Positions 1-9,833 of a stretch of 63,043 nucleotides of DNA are shown piece after piece. The translations under genes and the position numbers were made by a program. Position 1 is the stretch's first letter. The number at the start of each line of letters is the position of its first letter. The notes under the pieces are model-generated. The model worked only from the letters and a program-made list of their open reading frames with translations, was not told the origin of the DNA and ran no database searches. This DNA comes from Paraglomus occultum (Eukaryota; Glomeromycota; Glomeromycetes; Paraglomerales; Paraglomeraceae), in assembly GCA_910592205.1 (NCBI GenBank), contig CAJVPJ010000033.1:1-63043 (forward strand), given 5' to 3'.

Positions 1-51
1 ATATTACCTATAAGGTGCGCTAAATTCAGTATTAATTTTACGGCGATTGCA

Positions 52-350
52 TTGCTCGTTAAGCCAATATTCTCATTCAATTTCAAATGTAGGGGGTGGT
101 CGGTGACTTTTGAGACGGCACTGTACCCATCCCACCCACCCCCTCAACGATATAAAAACGAAAATCCACTTAGTTGGTGGAAGTTGCACAGCAGGACGCT
201 ACCGAACCACGCCAGACAAGCCCGCAAGTATCTTGCGATACCTACTTCATCAATTCCATCGGAGAGGTTATTTTCGGATGCCGGAGATATAATTACTTAA
301 AACGCAACCGGTTCAAGTCCGAATTATGTTCATGACATTCTCTTTTTGAC
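52..350 (+). pseudogene. hAT-family transposase C-terminal dimerisation domain, remnant
   Basis: The reading frame gives NPLSWWKLHSRTLPNHA, then LAIPTSSIPSERLFSDAG. This is the hallmark of the hAT C-terminal dimerisation region (PLxWW, then PxSSxxSERLFSxAG). The frame meets a stop at 298-300 where an intact element would continue with KRNR. The next conserved block (VHDILFL) is found a little further on in another frame. The copy therefore has a premature stop plus a frameshift, and only the C-terminal end lies in the window. In intact elements this domain mediates transposase dimerisation. Dead copy; family assignment is confident, subfamily unknown. Confidence 0.75.
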
Positions 351-1372
351 ATGTACATCAGAACTTAGTGTGTGATGGTTTAAATCAGTTATAGTTTCGT
401 GCCATCTGTCGAGATACTCTACGAAAGCACTATTTAATTGGTGTTCGACGATAAGAATAGTAGGGCGGAATGGCTAGGACTATGATGAGATGTATCGTAT
501 GCACTATATGTGTCGTTAAGAAATAGATAATAGTGATAATAATAATATTATTAATATTAATAATAATAATTCATAAAAAAATGAAATTTTAAATTCGCAC
601 CAGAATGACCAAAGGATAGGTTATACTCATTAATGGCTTAAGTCCGAGTATTTTCCTCCCATACAATCATTCTGATGGTTTTCGTATAATTTATATTTCA
701 AGGGCGCGCATTCCATAATCGAAATAATAAATTTATGCTTACGAAAAAGTTGAATTATTTTTACACGTTTTTTTTTGATTTTTTGTTTGTGATTGTATCA
801 GAGCTTAACGGATGCACTCGGACAGCCTTTTATTGTTTTCATTAAATTTTTTAAATTTTTGTTTCTTTCTTGATTTATGTTAAGATACGTTTGTTAGCGT
901 TAGCTATAATTTCCTTTCTTCTTGATAAATTTCATAAGTAATTTTTTTTACCTAAATTCTGGAGAGTTTGGGTATGGAGCCATTTTCTCCTTGCTCTTTT
1001 TTCAGAATGCTTCTAATGGTGCTATAATTCTTGGGTTCCATGGTAGATTTAATGTAAAGTAAAATGTTAGCCTCAATAAGTTAAATGCTAGTTACGTTTT
1101 GCCATAATATTAATTTAAAAATGTACAAATCTACATGAATTTGTGATAACCAGCTTCTCATTTGTCACAGACCAAAATGTTCTTTTTTCAGCATGCCTCA
1201 ATTGATAAACCATATAATATTTATAAGCAGTTACAGTTGTCTGTAATTTATTCTTTAAATGTTGCCAGTTGGATGATAGCAATGGAAATAGCAATAGCAC
1301 TAGTCACTTTTCTATTTCCCCTTTTGATAAAAAAATTATGTACATAAAATATAGCGGTAGTGATAAGCTAGT
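301..1372. other. AT-rich intergenic region, no gene seen
   Basis: About 1 kb of AT-rich sequence between the hAT remnant and the alpha-kinase gene. The short open frames at 1115-1347 on both strands overlap each other, show no family features and are judged spurious. It includes the 3' flank of the alpha-kinase gene. Confidence 0.6.
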
Positions 1373-3106
1373 TCAAGTATAACTGGGTGAGCCACAGCCT
1401 AACAAACGCCCTATCGTAGAAAAACGAGACACTTTGCCCAATCTCAACTTTTTACAGATATCATTACATGTATGATTATTCAAAAAGCATTCATTAATTC
1501 CCCTCTCACCTAAATTTGTTCTTCCAAATCTTAATGGATCAACACAGTGTATTGCTGGATCTGTTAGAAGAAACTCATCCGTCAGCTCAATTCCTTGAAG
1601 ATCATAAACCACCAAATAATGTTTGGTGCACTCGTACGTAAAATGAGCAAATGCTTCGAGGACGGGACGCATTTCTACAACTACTCCACTGTTTACATTG
1701 AATCGCTCGAACGTTGCACCTTCGAATCTTTGTTCGACAATATAATACTTGTTTTTGTTGTCCATGACAGCGCGCAAAACCTTGGTTACAACAAAATTTA
1801 CGTTCTTAACGTTCATTCGTTTCGTAGCCGAATTAAACTTTCTTGCAAGATAAGCCGCTATAGTAGAGACCTCAACCGCCTCAAGATACTTTTCAATGGG
1901 ATTTGTTTTATATCCCATCTTAAGGTATTCTTTAATTACCACGTTTCGCGTTGGATTCCTCGTAATATCAAGACCGAAATACGCATATTTTTCAGAACCA
2001 GCAGAAAAAGGTTGCTCGGACATCTTGAAGGAGAATTTCTCAGAAAAGAGCTCTTCCTTGACAAAACACGAACGAATTTTCAGCCGCTCCATATTTGTAG
2101 GAAAATCATACCAAAAAACCACACCAGAATGTGACAAAGCTTTTTCCCATTCAGGTTCCTGTTTGTTCATTTCAAGTTTCTTTTGTCGTATAGAATATAT
2201 ATCTTCGCTATCAGTTCCCAAAGTGCTTGTTAGCGTAACCGAGCTGGTTATGGCTGTGCAGGTGGCCTTTTTAAATCTATCAATTAACGCGATTGGATCG
2301 CCTCCCACAAGATCAAACACTGGAAACGCGCCAAGTATGCTTTGGAACACGTTAATCATAGTGTCAGTGTAAGCTGTAATTTTGCCGAAACAATAGAGAA
2401 TATTCTTGTTCTGCAGACTCTCAAGTACACCCTCTGCTGTTAATCCATTTGGATCACCCAACGGATAGTGATCCGGGCAATTTCCTCCGTGAAAACGATT
2501 GCCATGGGGTGGACAATCGCCAATGTGAAGAATAATACGAGTGCCATTTCGCCAACTCATTTCGTTTACGGCTGCATTTAGACCACCGAGAACGTCTTCC
2601 GCACCGTCCTTATTTACAATTGACACTACGGTAGACATGCGTTTGGAAAACGTCTTGTAAGAATCAATAAAATCAAAGCGTTCCAACCTTTTATCTTCAT
2701 TATCAATATCACGATAGCCACAAAAACCGAGCTTCGTCTTAAAACCGGGATTAGTCTGTTGGATGTGTTTCGCCACTTGCAAAATGCTGTCTTTAGCAGC
2801 AGCGATATGTGGTGACATAGACCCAGTGCAGTCCAAGACGAAACAAATATCGATCATCATCGACTGCTTGATATTAGCCAGTGCGGCGTCAATGGCATTA
2901 TTTCGTAGCTTTTTTGCTTTAGTGCTCGACACCTTGTCAGAAGAATAAAATTCATCTATTTCATTAACATATCGATTCAATCGTTCGCAAACAGTTAGTT
3001 TGGCTAATTCAGACTCAAGTGACGAAGGGAGCGAGACAGCCGTAACAGTTGCGCTGCTGTTCGTACTGACGCTTGTTTTGCTTTCGGTATTCGAATCTTT
3101 TGACAT
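1373..3106 (-). CDS. vWA-domain alpha-kinase (VwkA type)
   Basis: Single-exon protein of 577 aa, taking the Met at 3106. An in-frame Met 11 codons upstream (3139) is possible but adds an atypical leader. Residues about 84-290 form a von Willebrand A domain with a MIDAS-type motif (D92 in LDCTGSMS), then GFCGYRDI and HIGDCPPHG. Residues about 370-560 form an atypical alpha-kinase domain: RNVVIKEY with the probable ATP-binding Lys, EGATFERFNVNSG, AFAHFTYECTKH, VVYDLQG, LTDPAIHC, and GERGINECFLNNHTCNDIC. The last carries the H-x-C-x3-C zinc ligands of alpha-kinases. This is the arrangement of Dictyostelium VwkA, a Ser/Thr kinase linked to contractile vacuole and myosin function. Substrate here is unknown. 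The N-terminal 80 residues are Ser/Thr-rich and helical. Identity is sure; cellular role is inferred. Confidence 0.93.
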   Translation of the reverse strand: MSKDSNTESKTSVSTNSSATVTAVSLPSSLESELAKLTVCERLNRYVNEIDEFYSSDKVSSTKAKKLRNNAIDAALANIKQSMMIDICFVLDCTGSMSPHIAAAKDSILQVAKHIQQTNPGFKTKLGFCGYRDIDNEDKRLERFDFIDSYKTFSKRMSTVVSIVNKDGAEDVLGGLNAAVNEMSWRNGTRIILHIGDCPPHGNRFHGGNCPDHYPLGDPNGLTAEGVLESLQNKNILYCFGKITAYTDTMINVFQSILGAFPVFDLVGGDPIALIDRFKKATCTAITSSVTLTSTLGTDSEDIYSIRQKKLEMNKQEPEWEKALSHSGVVFWYDFPTNMERLKIRSCFVKEELFSEKFSFKMSEQPFSAGSEKYAYFGLDITRNPTRNVVIKEYLKMGYKTNPIEKYLEAVEVSTIAAYLARKFNSATKRMNVKNVNFVVTKVLRAVMDNKNKYYIVEQRFEGATFERFNVNSGVVVEMRPVLEAFAHFTYECTKHYLVVYDLQGIELTDEFLLTDPAIHCVDPLRFGRTNLGERGINECFLNNHTCNDICKKLRLGKVSRFSTIGRLLGCGSPSYT

Positions 3107-3728
3107 TGAGACGATATAAATAAAAATGGACTTTTTCACGTCCTCTTTTAAATACTATTTTCGGTGTAACTTAGCAATGGGATAATTAATTTTTCGTGTA
3201 CCCAGATTATTATCAAGTTCTTTTGTCACTTCCCGCTTTTAGGAAACGCCAAACATAACAAAGAGGCAAGATAAAAATAAGTAACCAATAAATAAATTTC
3301 TATTTATCCGATTTTTTACTAGTTCGTAAATGGGTTTTTGGTTCAAGTGAAAAAAAAAGACAAAACTTTTTCTTTTGTCATTACAAGAATAGGAATAAAT
3401 GTAAGGAAGGATAAGGTCATGGGACTCAGTATATGCACCAAATACAATCCGATTATTGTTGCTTAACAACCCATATTAATATATTTAAGTGATTGAGATT
3501 GTATTGTTGTAACGCCTGTGTTATTTAAACTCTCACAGTTGACGTGTTTGATAACATGTTTATTGTGACACAGTGAATGATGTTGAGCTTCTGAAACCCA
3601 GATACACTTTAAAATCTGTCATTCCAAATTTGTTGTAACAATTAATATTAACTATACAATATCTATGATAAGTTGAACGACTTTACTACACAGAGTGCTA
3701 GATACTTATTATTATACGACACGTTATA
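3107..3728. other. Intergenic region, no gene seen
   Basis: AT-rich spacer upstream of the alpha-kinase (divergent side) and downstream of the small membrane protein. A minus-strand open frame at 3239-3469 has no recognisable features and is probably chance. Confidence 0.5.
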
Positions 3729-4180
3729 TTATGATGAAACATTTGCATTTCTACGCGAATTACGGCATGACTGCACGCAAGTAACGATAAAGATAATAAC
3801 CGTTACAAGTATCGTCAAACCGATCGATATACCAATCGATATCAACACCCACTTGAACCAATGCCAAAATTTGCTCTTTGTATCATTATCCGTAGAAGAG
3901 GATTCGTGTTCGAGTTTAGTCGCATTCGTTTGAGATGTAATATTTGTCGCAGAAGAGGTGTTTTGAGGCATGGCTAGAGACTCGGTGGTTGATACAGCTG
4001 TGCTAGAAACGTAAAATTGATAAACAAAAAAAAAATAAAACACGATAACATTTGTTGGTAATTAATACAAACACCGTTGGTAACATATGTGTTCACAATT
4101 TACCTTGCAACACAAGAAATACATAATATTATAATAGTAAAGGCGATCAAGGAAAAAATAATTCGTGGACGTAGATTCAT
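3729..4180 (-). CDS. Small type I membrane protein with spliced signal peptide
   Basis: Two-exon model: exon 1 4180-4104, intron 4103-4003 (GT-AG, 101 bp), exon 2 4002-3729, total 116 aa. Exon 1 encodes a signal peptide: a basic start (MNLRPR), a hydrophobic core, and a CVAS end near the splice junction. The ectodomain of about 45 aa is rich in Ser/Thr/Asn with N-glycosylation sequons (NTS, NIT, NAT). It is followed by an aromatic-flanked membrane segment (WHWFKWVLISIG onward, through VTVIIFIVTC) and a short basic Cys/Arg tail. The phase agrees across the intron. No family recognised. It could be a surface sensor or mucin-like stub; function is not inferred. Confidence 0.6.
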
Positions 4181-5273
4181 TGTCAAGATTTATTGGGAAT
4201 TGGCAGAGGACGTTTTAATGCGAACCCTTGTTCTATTTCTCCGGTCTTTTTATATAGGTATACTTGCCTCGTTAACGGAGGTTATTTTCCGTACCCCTCT
4301 GTTGATTGGACTGTAGATAATCATTCTAGTAACACTAAACCAGACTTCTCATTGTTGCATTATACATGGAGAATAATAGTCTGACAGAAACTGAATCGTG
4401 CGAATTTTATATTCGGGAGCGACAAATACAAGATAACTACCGGTTTCCCAAAAATTTAGAATCCATGTAATGTAGTAAGGCTTCAACGACTGCATTAATT
4501 GAGCCATGTCCAATCGCCTAGTCTTCCGACTTTTGATAATTCATTAGTATGCGGAAATTCTCTTATTTCGGGAAGATACGGTAACATCGATCCAATGATC
4601 TTGCGTTCAATTGATTATATGCGCTTTATTCTCTGTACGTGGTATTATATTTTACGTTCTCGATATTCGAATCTAACACGAGAATGAACGCAAGGAACTA
4701 GTTATACTTGCAACAAATGAGTGTTCCACCGGGGCTATGTTATGCGTCTATAATTCCAGAAGGGAAAAGTACAAAGATAAAACCAAAGCTTGCGTTAAAC
4801 GATAAATTGCTCAAGAACTAATGAAAGAAATTCAAGATGGTGTGGTTGACGAATGGTCATTGTAGGTTAAGAGTATTATTAGATCCACGAAAAATAAATG
4901 ACTTGTTTGAATTTCAAAATATCTTTGTGGTTCACGTATTGAGAAGAACAATTACTGTTAATATAATTTTTTTCTTGACAATCGCTACAATTACTCTTAT
5001 TTATTTCTAATACTCAAAACAATAGTTAATTCTTTTTTTGGTAAAAACAACGAAACAAATTATTCTGACGAACACATAACTACTAACGTGTTTAACATAC
5101 TGTATAGTAATTTTATCTAATTGAAAATAATCTAGTAAAGTTTTCAATAAGCCATTTTATGTATTCCAAAAGTACCTTTTTAGATCCCCAAAAATAAGTT
5201 ACGAGAATATATTGGTAAGAAAGCCGTCACTTCACAATCTAAATTGTTGCCGCTTGCATTATTCCAAGTGATT
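4181..5273. other. Intergenic region, no gene seen
   Basis: AT-rich stretch between the small membrane protein and the 3' end of the epsin gene. Plus-strand open frames at 4077-4384 and 4499-4687 overlap or lack any domain and are not supported. Confidence 0.5.
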
Positions 5274-7452
5274 TTATAACAAATCAAAAGGATCCGCGGA
5301 ACTTTGTGTCTTTCCCTTGGCTCCATTATTCATTTGCATTGTCGATCCACTCCCCAACCCACCGCCTCTTCCTGCCCCCCAAGTTCCACCGAGTGAAATG
5401 TTATTCGCATTAGCCATTGCGAGCGTGTTCATGGATGGCGCAGTAGATTTATTCGTAGTTGGAGTGTCTTTCAGAGATAGCGAGTCAAGACTGACTAGGT
5501 CAGATGCTTGGACCCAGATATCGTCTGATTTTAGTTTTGGAAAAGCAGATGAAGAGGAGGAATTGGCTTGCGTTCCGCCGACTTTGCTGGAGTTGAGATT
5601 ATTTGTGACATGATAGGGCGTGCTAGTATTTACTGGAATTAGTGGTTTTGTTCCGAAAGCGCCATTTACGGGAGTAATGTTATTGCTAGTATTACTGGTA
5701 ACATTATTATTTGCGATACCAATGCTCACACTCGTGTTATTCAAACCGCCAGAAGGAGTTATCGGGCCACTGAGCAAGTCATCAATGAGGTCTTTTGCTG
5801 GTGTAATTGTTGCAGCCGTTGCTGCTGCTGTTGTTGTCGTTGTTGTTGTTTTCGTATTTGTAGAAACGAGAGTCGGAGAAAGCACAGACTTTCGTGTAGA
5901 TGTAGTAGATGAAATTGTGGTAGCAGATTGGAAGTCATCAAAGTCGTCGTCTAACATGAAATATACATAGGTGTAAGTTTGCTTTCGGTTAGACTTGACT
6001 AATGAAAATAGTTATTGTGTAACGCAAATTTTGACCCGCTCTCTCATCCCAAACAAGTTTCCATGTATCCTAGTCTAGAAATAACCACATACCAATTGAC
6101 ACGTTCGGTTTATGTCCGGTTGTGTTCTTCGATTCTTTAACTTCAACTGAATCCTTGTCCCCAAAGCTAACCAATATCGGTTCCACCTTCTTGCTCGAAG
6201 TTGTAGCAGGAGTATCGTTATCAGCCGTATCAGCCAGTGAGCTCGTACGCGAGTGCGTAGAGGTTATACGAGACGACCGACGGTCACTTCCAGATGAGAA
6301 GCGATTGGAATTTGGTGAGTCGTAATCATCATAACGTGAGCGAGAAAAGGACGTAGATCGGTCGTCGTCTGGGTTCGATAAAAAAAATTAGATGTTGGTT
6401 GGTAAAAAACGTTCGCACAGGCCAGACAAGAAAAGTATTAATTTAAACGATCATTTAGACTAATAAACTTGCACATTATTCTTTCTCTCATTATTCGCAA
6501 AACTCCAGCTCGGTTCTACAATATACTTACTATATGACGAATACGAATCGTTTCCATATCCGCTATATCGCGATGAAGAGCTACTGAATCCACCGGTATA
6601 TCCAAGCGAATCAGAACTGACACTAGTGTATTTCTGCCTGTTCGCACGGGCTTTTTTTCGTTCTGCGCGAATTCTGTCAACATCAGAAAGGAGCTCGGCA
6701 AGTTCTTTTGCCCGGTTCCGTACTATTTGCGATCAATCATAACAGTGACATGAGAAGACAATACGCGCAGACCATTATTCTGAAAGATAAACTTTCAATT
6801 TATTGCGTACCATTAATTCCTTGATCTTTGCCTTTTTCATCGATGTATGTGAAATCACGCATCATCTTAATAGTCGCCATATGAGCGCGAGCGTCATCAA
6901 CAACACGTTCTGATCCATTTTTGACGAGAAATTCCAGTAACACCAGTGCCTACAGTCAAAGTATAGGGTTAAAAAGGTTTGCATGTTCGTTTTATTTATC
7001 TACTATTTGTTGTCTGTTTTTCAGTACCTTGTAGATTTGGCGCCATTGTCGAGCTTCTTTCTCCGTGAATCGCTTGTAAATAGTAGGCATAACTTCGTTG
7101 AAATACTGACTACAAAATCAAAGCAAAGCATTACGGTTCGACAGCTCGCTCTCGTTTAAATCAATAGCTTGTTAAGCTGTACCAATAACTTACTAGTTGT
7201 AAGTCGCCTGCGCAATCTCCAACATCAAGGTACTGCTAGCACCCCAAGGTTCGTTATTCGTAGCCTCGCGCACTTTAGCCTCCATTTCAGTATAATTCAT
7301 TACTGCATTTTTGCTGTTTATTAAGAATAAGCACAGAATGAATGAAATCCCATATTCATCTGCCAACAAACCGTGAAAATCGTCGGCCAAACTTACACTT
7401 TATTGAAGACATCTTTCACATCCCACACCGTAAGATTAGTCAGTTGGTCCAT
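5274..7452 (-). CDS. EpsinR/Ent3-type clathrin adaptor (ENTH domain)
   Basis: Seven exons: 7452-7397, 7313-7194, 7109-7028, 6949-6811, 6722-6531, 6368-6093, 5950-5274. All have GT-AG borders and continuous phase, giving 513 aa. Residues 1 to about 150 are an ENTH domain: VKNAVMNYTEMEAKVREATN, EPWGASS, then KALVLLEFLVKNGSERVVDD, HMATIKMM and GKDQGINVRNRAKEL. ENTH domains bind phosphoinositides and bend membrane. The MNY.E.E signature and the QKYTSVSSDSLG sequence after the domain resemble CLINT1/epsinR rather than endocytic epsins, and no ubiquitin-interacting motif is seen. The low-complexity tail has a DFDDF gamma-ear-binding motif (DFxDF) opening the last exon, a clathrin-box-like DLIDDLL, and a final DPFDLL. 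This points to a TGN/endosome adaptor working with AP-1, GGA and clathrin. Confidence 0.93.
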
Positions 7453-8147
7453 TTTGGAAGACTTTAGAGGAGTATGCTGAAGACAGTAGAGAGCGTCGTT
7501 AGGGACCCAGAACTTTATGGTGTATAACTGGGCTTAGAAATGTGCCCGGTCACGTTATTTATTCGTGGCTTTGCACTTGGAATTTACCCCATTCTGCGAA
7601 CATTTGTAAATCCCAAATGATTTTTGAGGTTAGAAGGGTTTTAATATTCTACCATCTTGTTTGTAGTATACGCCTTACGCACTATTCCCTGCGCGAAACT
7701 TTCAATAACAACCATAGTTAATTTTCATTATTTTTGCAATGGCATCCATAACAACTTTGGGTTTTGACATGATATTATTAACATGGGGAAGAACGTAAAT
7801 CTTGTTTTATTTGTGGCTGATCTATTTACTATTACCACGTATACAGCAACCTAATTCAGATTTTCGGATTAATATTACTTGAATGTGCCCAATTTCTAGG
7901 TCACAAAGTATACGAATAAAATTCCATAATAACTATCGCGACGAACTTTTGTTCACAACAAGGTGCTCACTAAAGCCCCAGTTTAGGCTGTTTTTATCCA
8001 TCTACAATACATGCAGAGAAAAAGCTCATCGAGTGGTGTTATGCGGGCGTGGGCGATATATCTAGAGAATGAATGAGTGGCAGAATTGATCCAAGGAGGT
8101 GAGTGGATCTATTTGTAAATCAATAGAGCGGAGGAAGAGGATACGCC
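7453..8147. other. Intergenic region upstream of the epsin gene
   Basis: 5' flank of the epsinR gene, followed by AT-rich sequence. A 60-codon plus-strand frame at 7883-8065 shows no features. No RNA gene recognised. Confidence 0.5.
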
Positions 8148-8589
8148 CTAAAAGATGTCATCATGGTTGCGAAGCGGGGTTGTGTTTGATGTGAAGGCAC
8201 TCCAGAGAGTGAAGACGGGGTTTGGAATGTGTGATGGAGGTTGTGTATGTGTGTCATTTGCATATATCATATGGACTACATCCCATACTGATTGTGCAAT
8301 ATGGCATTGGTGGAAGACGTGGAGGGCAGAGTGTTCGGTGTTTGGGCACCGTATGTTGTCTGGTGATATGGTAGCAATAGGTTGGCCAATAGGAAGCCTA
8401 TCCCATGTAATAGGCAGGTCGATGTCGGAATATTTCATCCCAGCTAGCAGGTCCAACACTGCGGAGATGATTAATGTGTTGGGTGTAGTGATGGCAAAAA
8501 GAGTCAAGCAGTTCGACCGGAGAAAAGTTTTGCGATTGGCATAGCATCGTCTTCATTCCAAAACGAAGGGTGCTCTTTGTCACGGCCAC
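8148..8589 (-). mobile_element. LINE-type retroelement remnant (zf-RVT-like region)
   Basis: Minus-strand frames 8589-8398 and 8507-8148 give adjacent pieces of one degraded ORF in different frames. The second contains WDRLPIGQP, then RCPNTEHSALHVFHQCHIA and QSVWDVV. This follows the C-x2-3-E-x3-H-x5-C pattern of the zinc-binding region (zf-RVT) at the C-terminus of many LINE reverse transcriptases. One expected Cys is missing and the frame changes between the pieces, so it is dead. No reverse-transcriptase core is visible here. Moderate confidence because only the terminal domain is left. Confidence 0.45.
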
Positions 8590-8889
8590 GTGACAAGGAG
8601 AATGAAAACGAATCGAAAGATGTCCAGGTGAAATTAAATGGTATTTTCTTGGCTAGACCTTAAATAAGCCAAGTCTTTATGGATAATACTCTCCTTCCCT
8701 GCAAATAACAAAAAGTTATGTAATGTGATAGAGCAATTTCCTGTGCGCGTTTTTTGTATCAGCTACATCAACATGGTTTATTTCGTATCGGTCATTCGCG
8801 CATCTAAAGCATTGGTGAATACGGTCGGTTGCACCAAATGTCAAATTTAAAAATGTAGCGCTTTTAATATTTTACGCAATATTTCACCA

Positions 8890-9345
8890 ATGAATTCAAC
8901 AACGATCTCCCCAGACACGTCGCCGACATTTTCTTCTAGGGAGAGTTCTACGCCTCCAAATCCTCACTCGGATTATCACTCTCCAGATCATATTCCTAAA
9001 TCTCCACGTTCACCTTCACCTTCTTCCTATCTTAGTTCCCTTCCTTTGCCAACTGATCCGTCTCTTATTTCTCTAACTCGTACACTTTACTCCCGTCTGG
9101 CGAATAATACGCCTAGAAAAGAAAACAATAGAGAAGAAAAAGATAAAACATGGCACATATTTGCTGGAGAGCCAACGAAGTTGATAAGCGTTAGTGAATT
9201 CTTGGAAAATTGCATGAGAACATTAGAAGCAGAGACCGAGATCAGCGCGGAAGAAGGGAGCATGGGAAAGACTGGCGGTAGGGGAACAGAAAGAGATGGA
9301 TATGATTTGAGAGAGAGAAGAGAAGTTCATGTGGGGAATACAATT
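8890..9345 (+). CDS. Ser/Pro-rich coding exon, probably 5' exon of the SNAPC3 homologue
   Basis: Open frame from an ATG at 8890 to a strong donor (ATT|gtaagt at 9345/9346). Residues 1-60 are low-complexity Ser/Pro. Residues about 95-120 hold WHIFAGEPTKLISVSEFLEN, which resembles the short conserved N-terminal block of SNAP50 proteins. A charged segment follows. The frame stays open to 9396 without splicing. It lies 5' of and on the same strand as the SNAPC3 exons. I could not find a phase-compatible acceptor joining this donor directly to the 9834-10370 exon, so an intermediate exon (perhaps near 9633) or another donor is needed. It might instead be a separate gene. Confidence 0.5.
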
Positions 9346-9833
9346 GTAAGTGGAAATCAGGAAGATCGATGCTCGTACGTGTTAGCTTTTGGTTAATATA
9401 TTAGTCAAAATATGTGATCACGGTAGACTTGGTGTTTTAAATGATCGGGAGAGCGAACTGATTATCGAGTTTTCTTTCACAATTTTGAGTTTATATCCCC
9501 TTGTTTATTGGCATTTTAATACTCTTTACGCCTAGTTCTTTTATCTTGCAAATGAGCGCGGTTTCGTATTGTTTCTGTCTGGTTCATATATCTCATTCGC
9601 TTTATTAATCACTCGAACAAAACTCAAACCAGGGTCCAGGAACATTTGAAAACCTCAACCAGTTTCTTTGCCGATGCCACATTGTTTTATCTCCTGCGTG
9701 AACATCATTCTTTACATGACGACGATGTTGGACAATCTGGGCAGTCTGAAGGTTACTAGACGCGCGCTTATGTCTCATATATCTGTCTTCCCAATACTAC
9801 ATTCGTGTAATTATTCACTCAGTTTATATTGCC

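Noticed and set aside
308-322. GGTTCAAGTCC, a perfect tRNA B-box
   Set aside because: It falls inside the hAT transposase coding remnant (encoding NRFKSE). No A-box, no cloverleaf and no T-run terminator are nearby.
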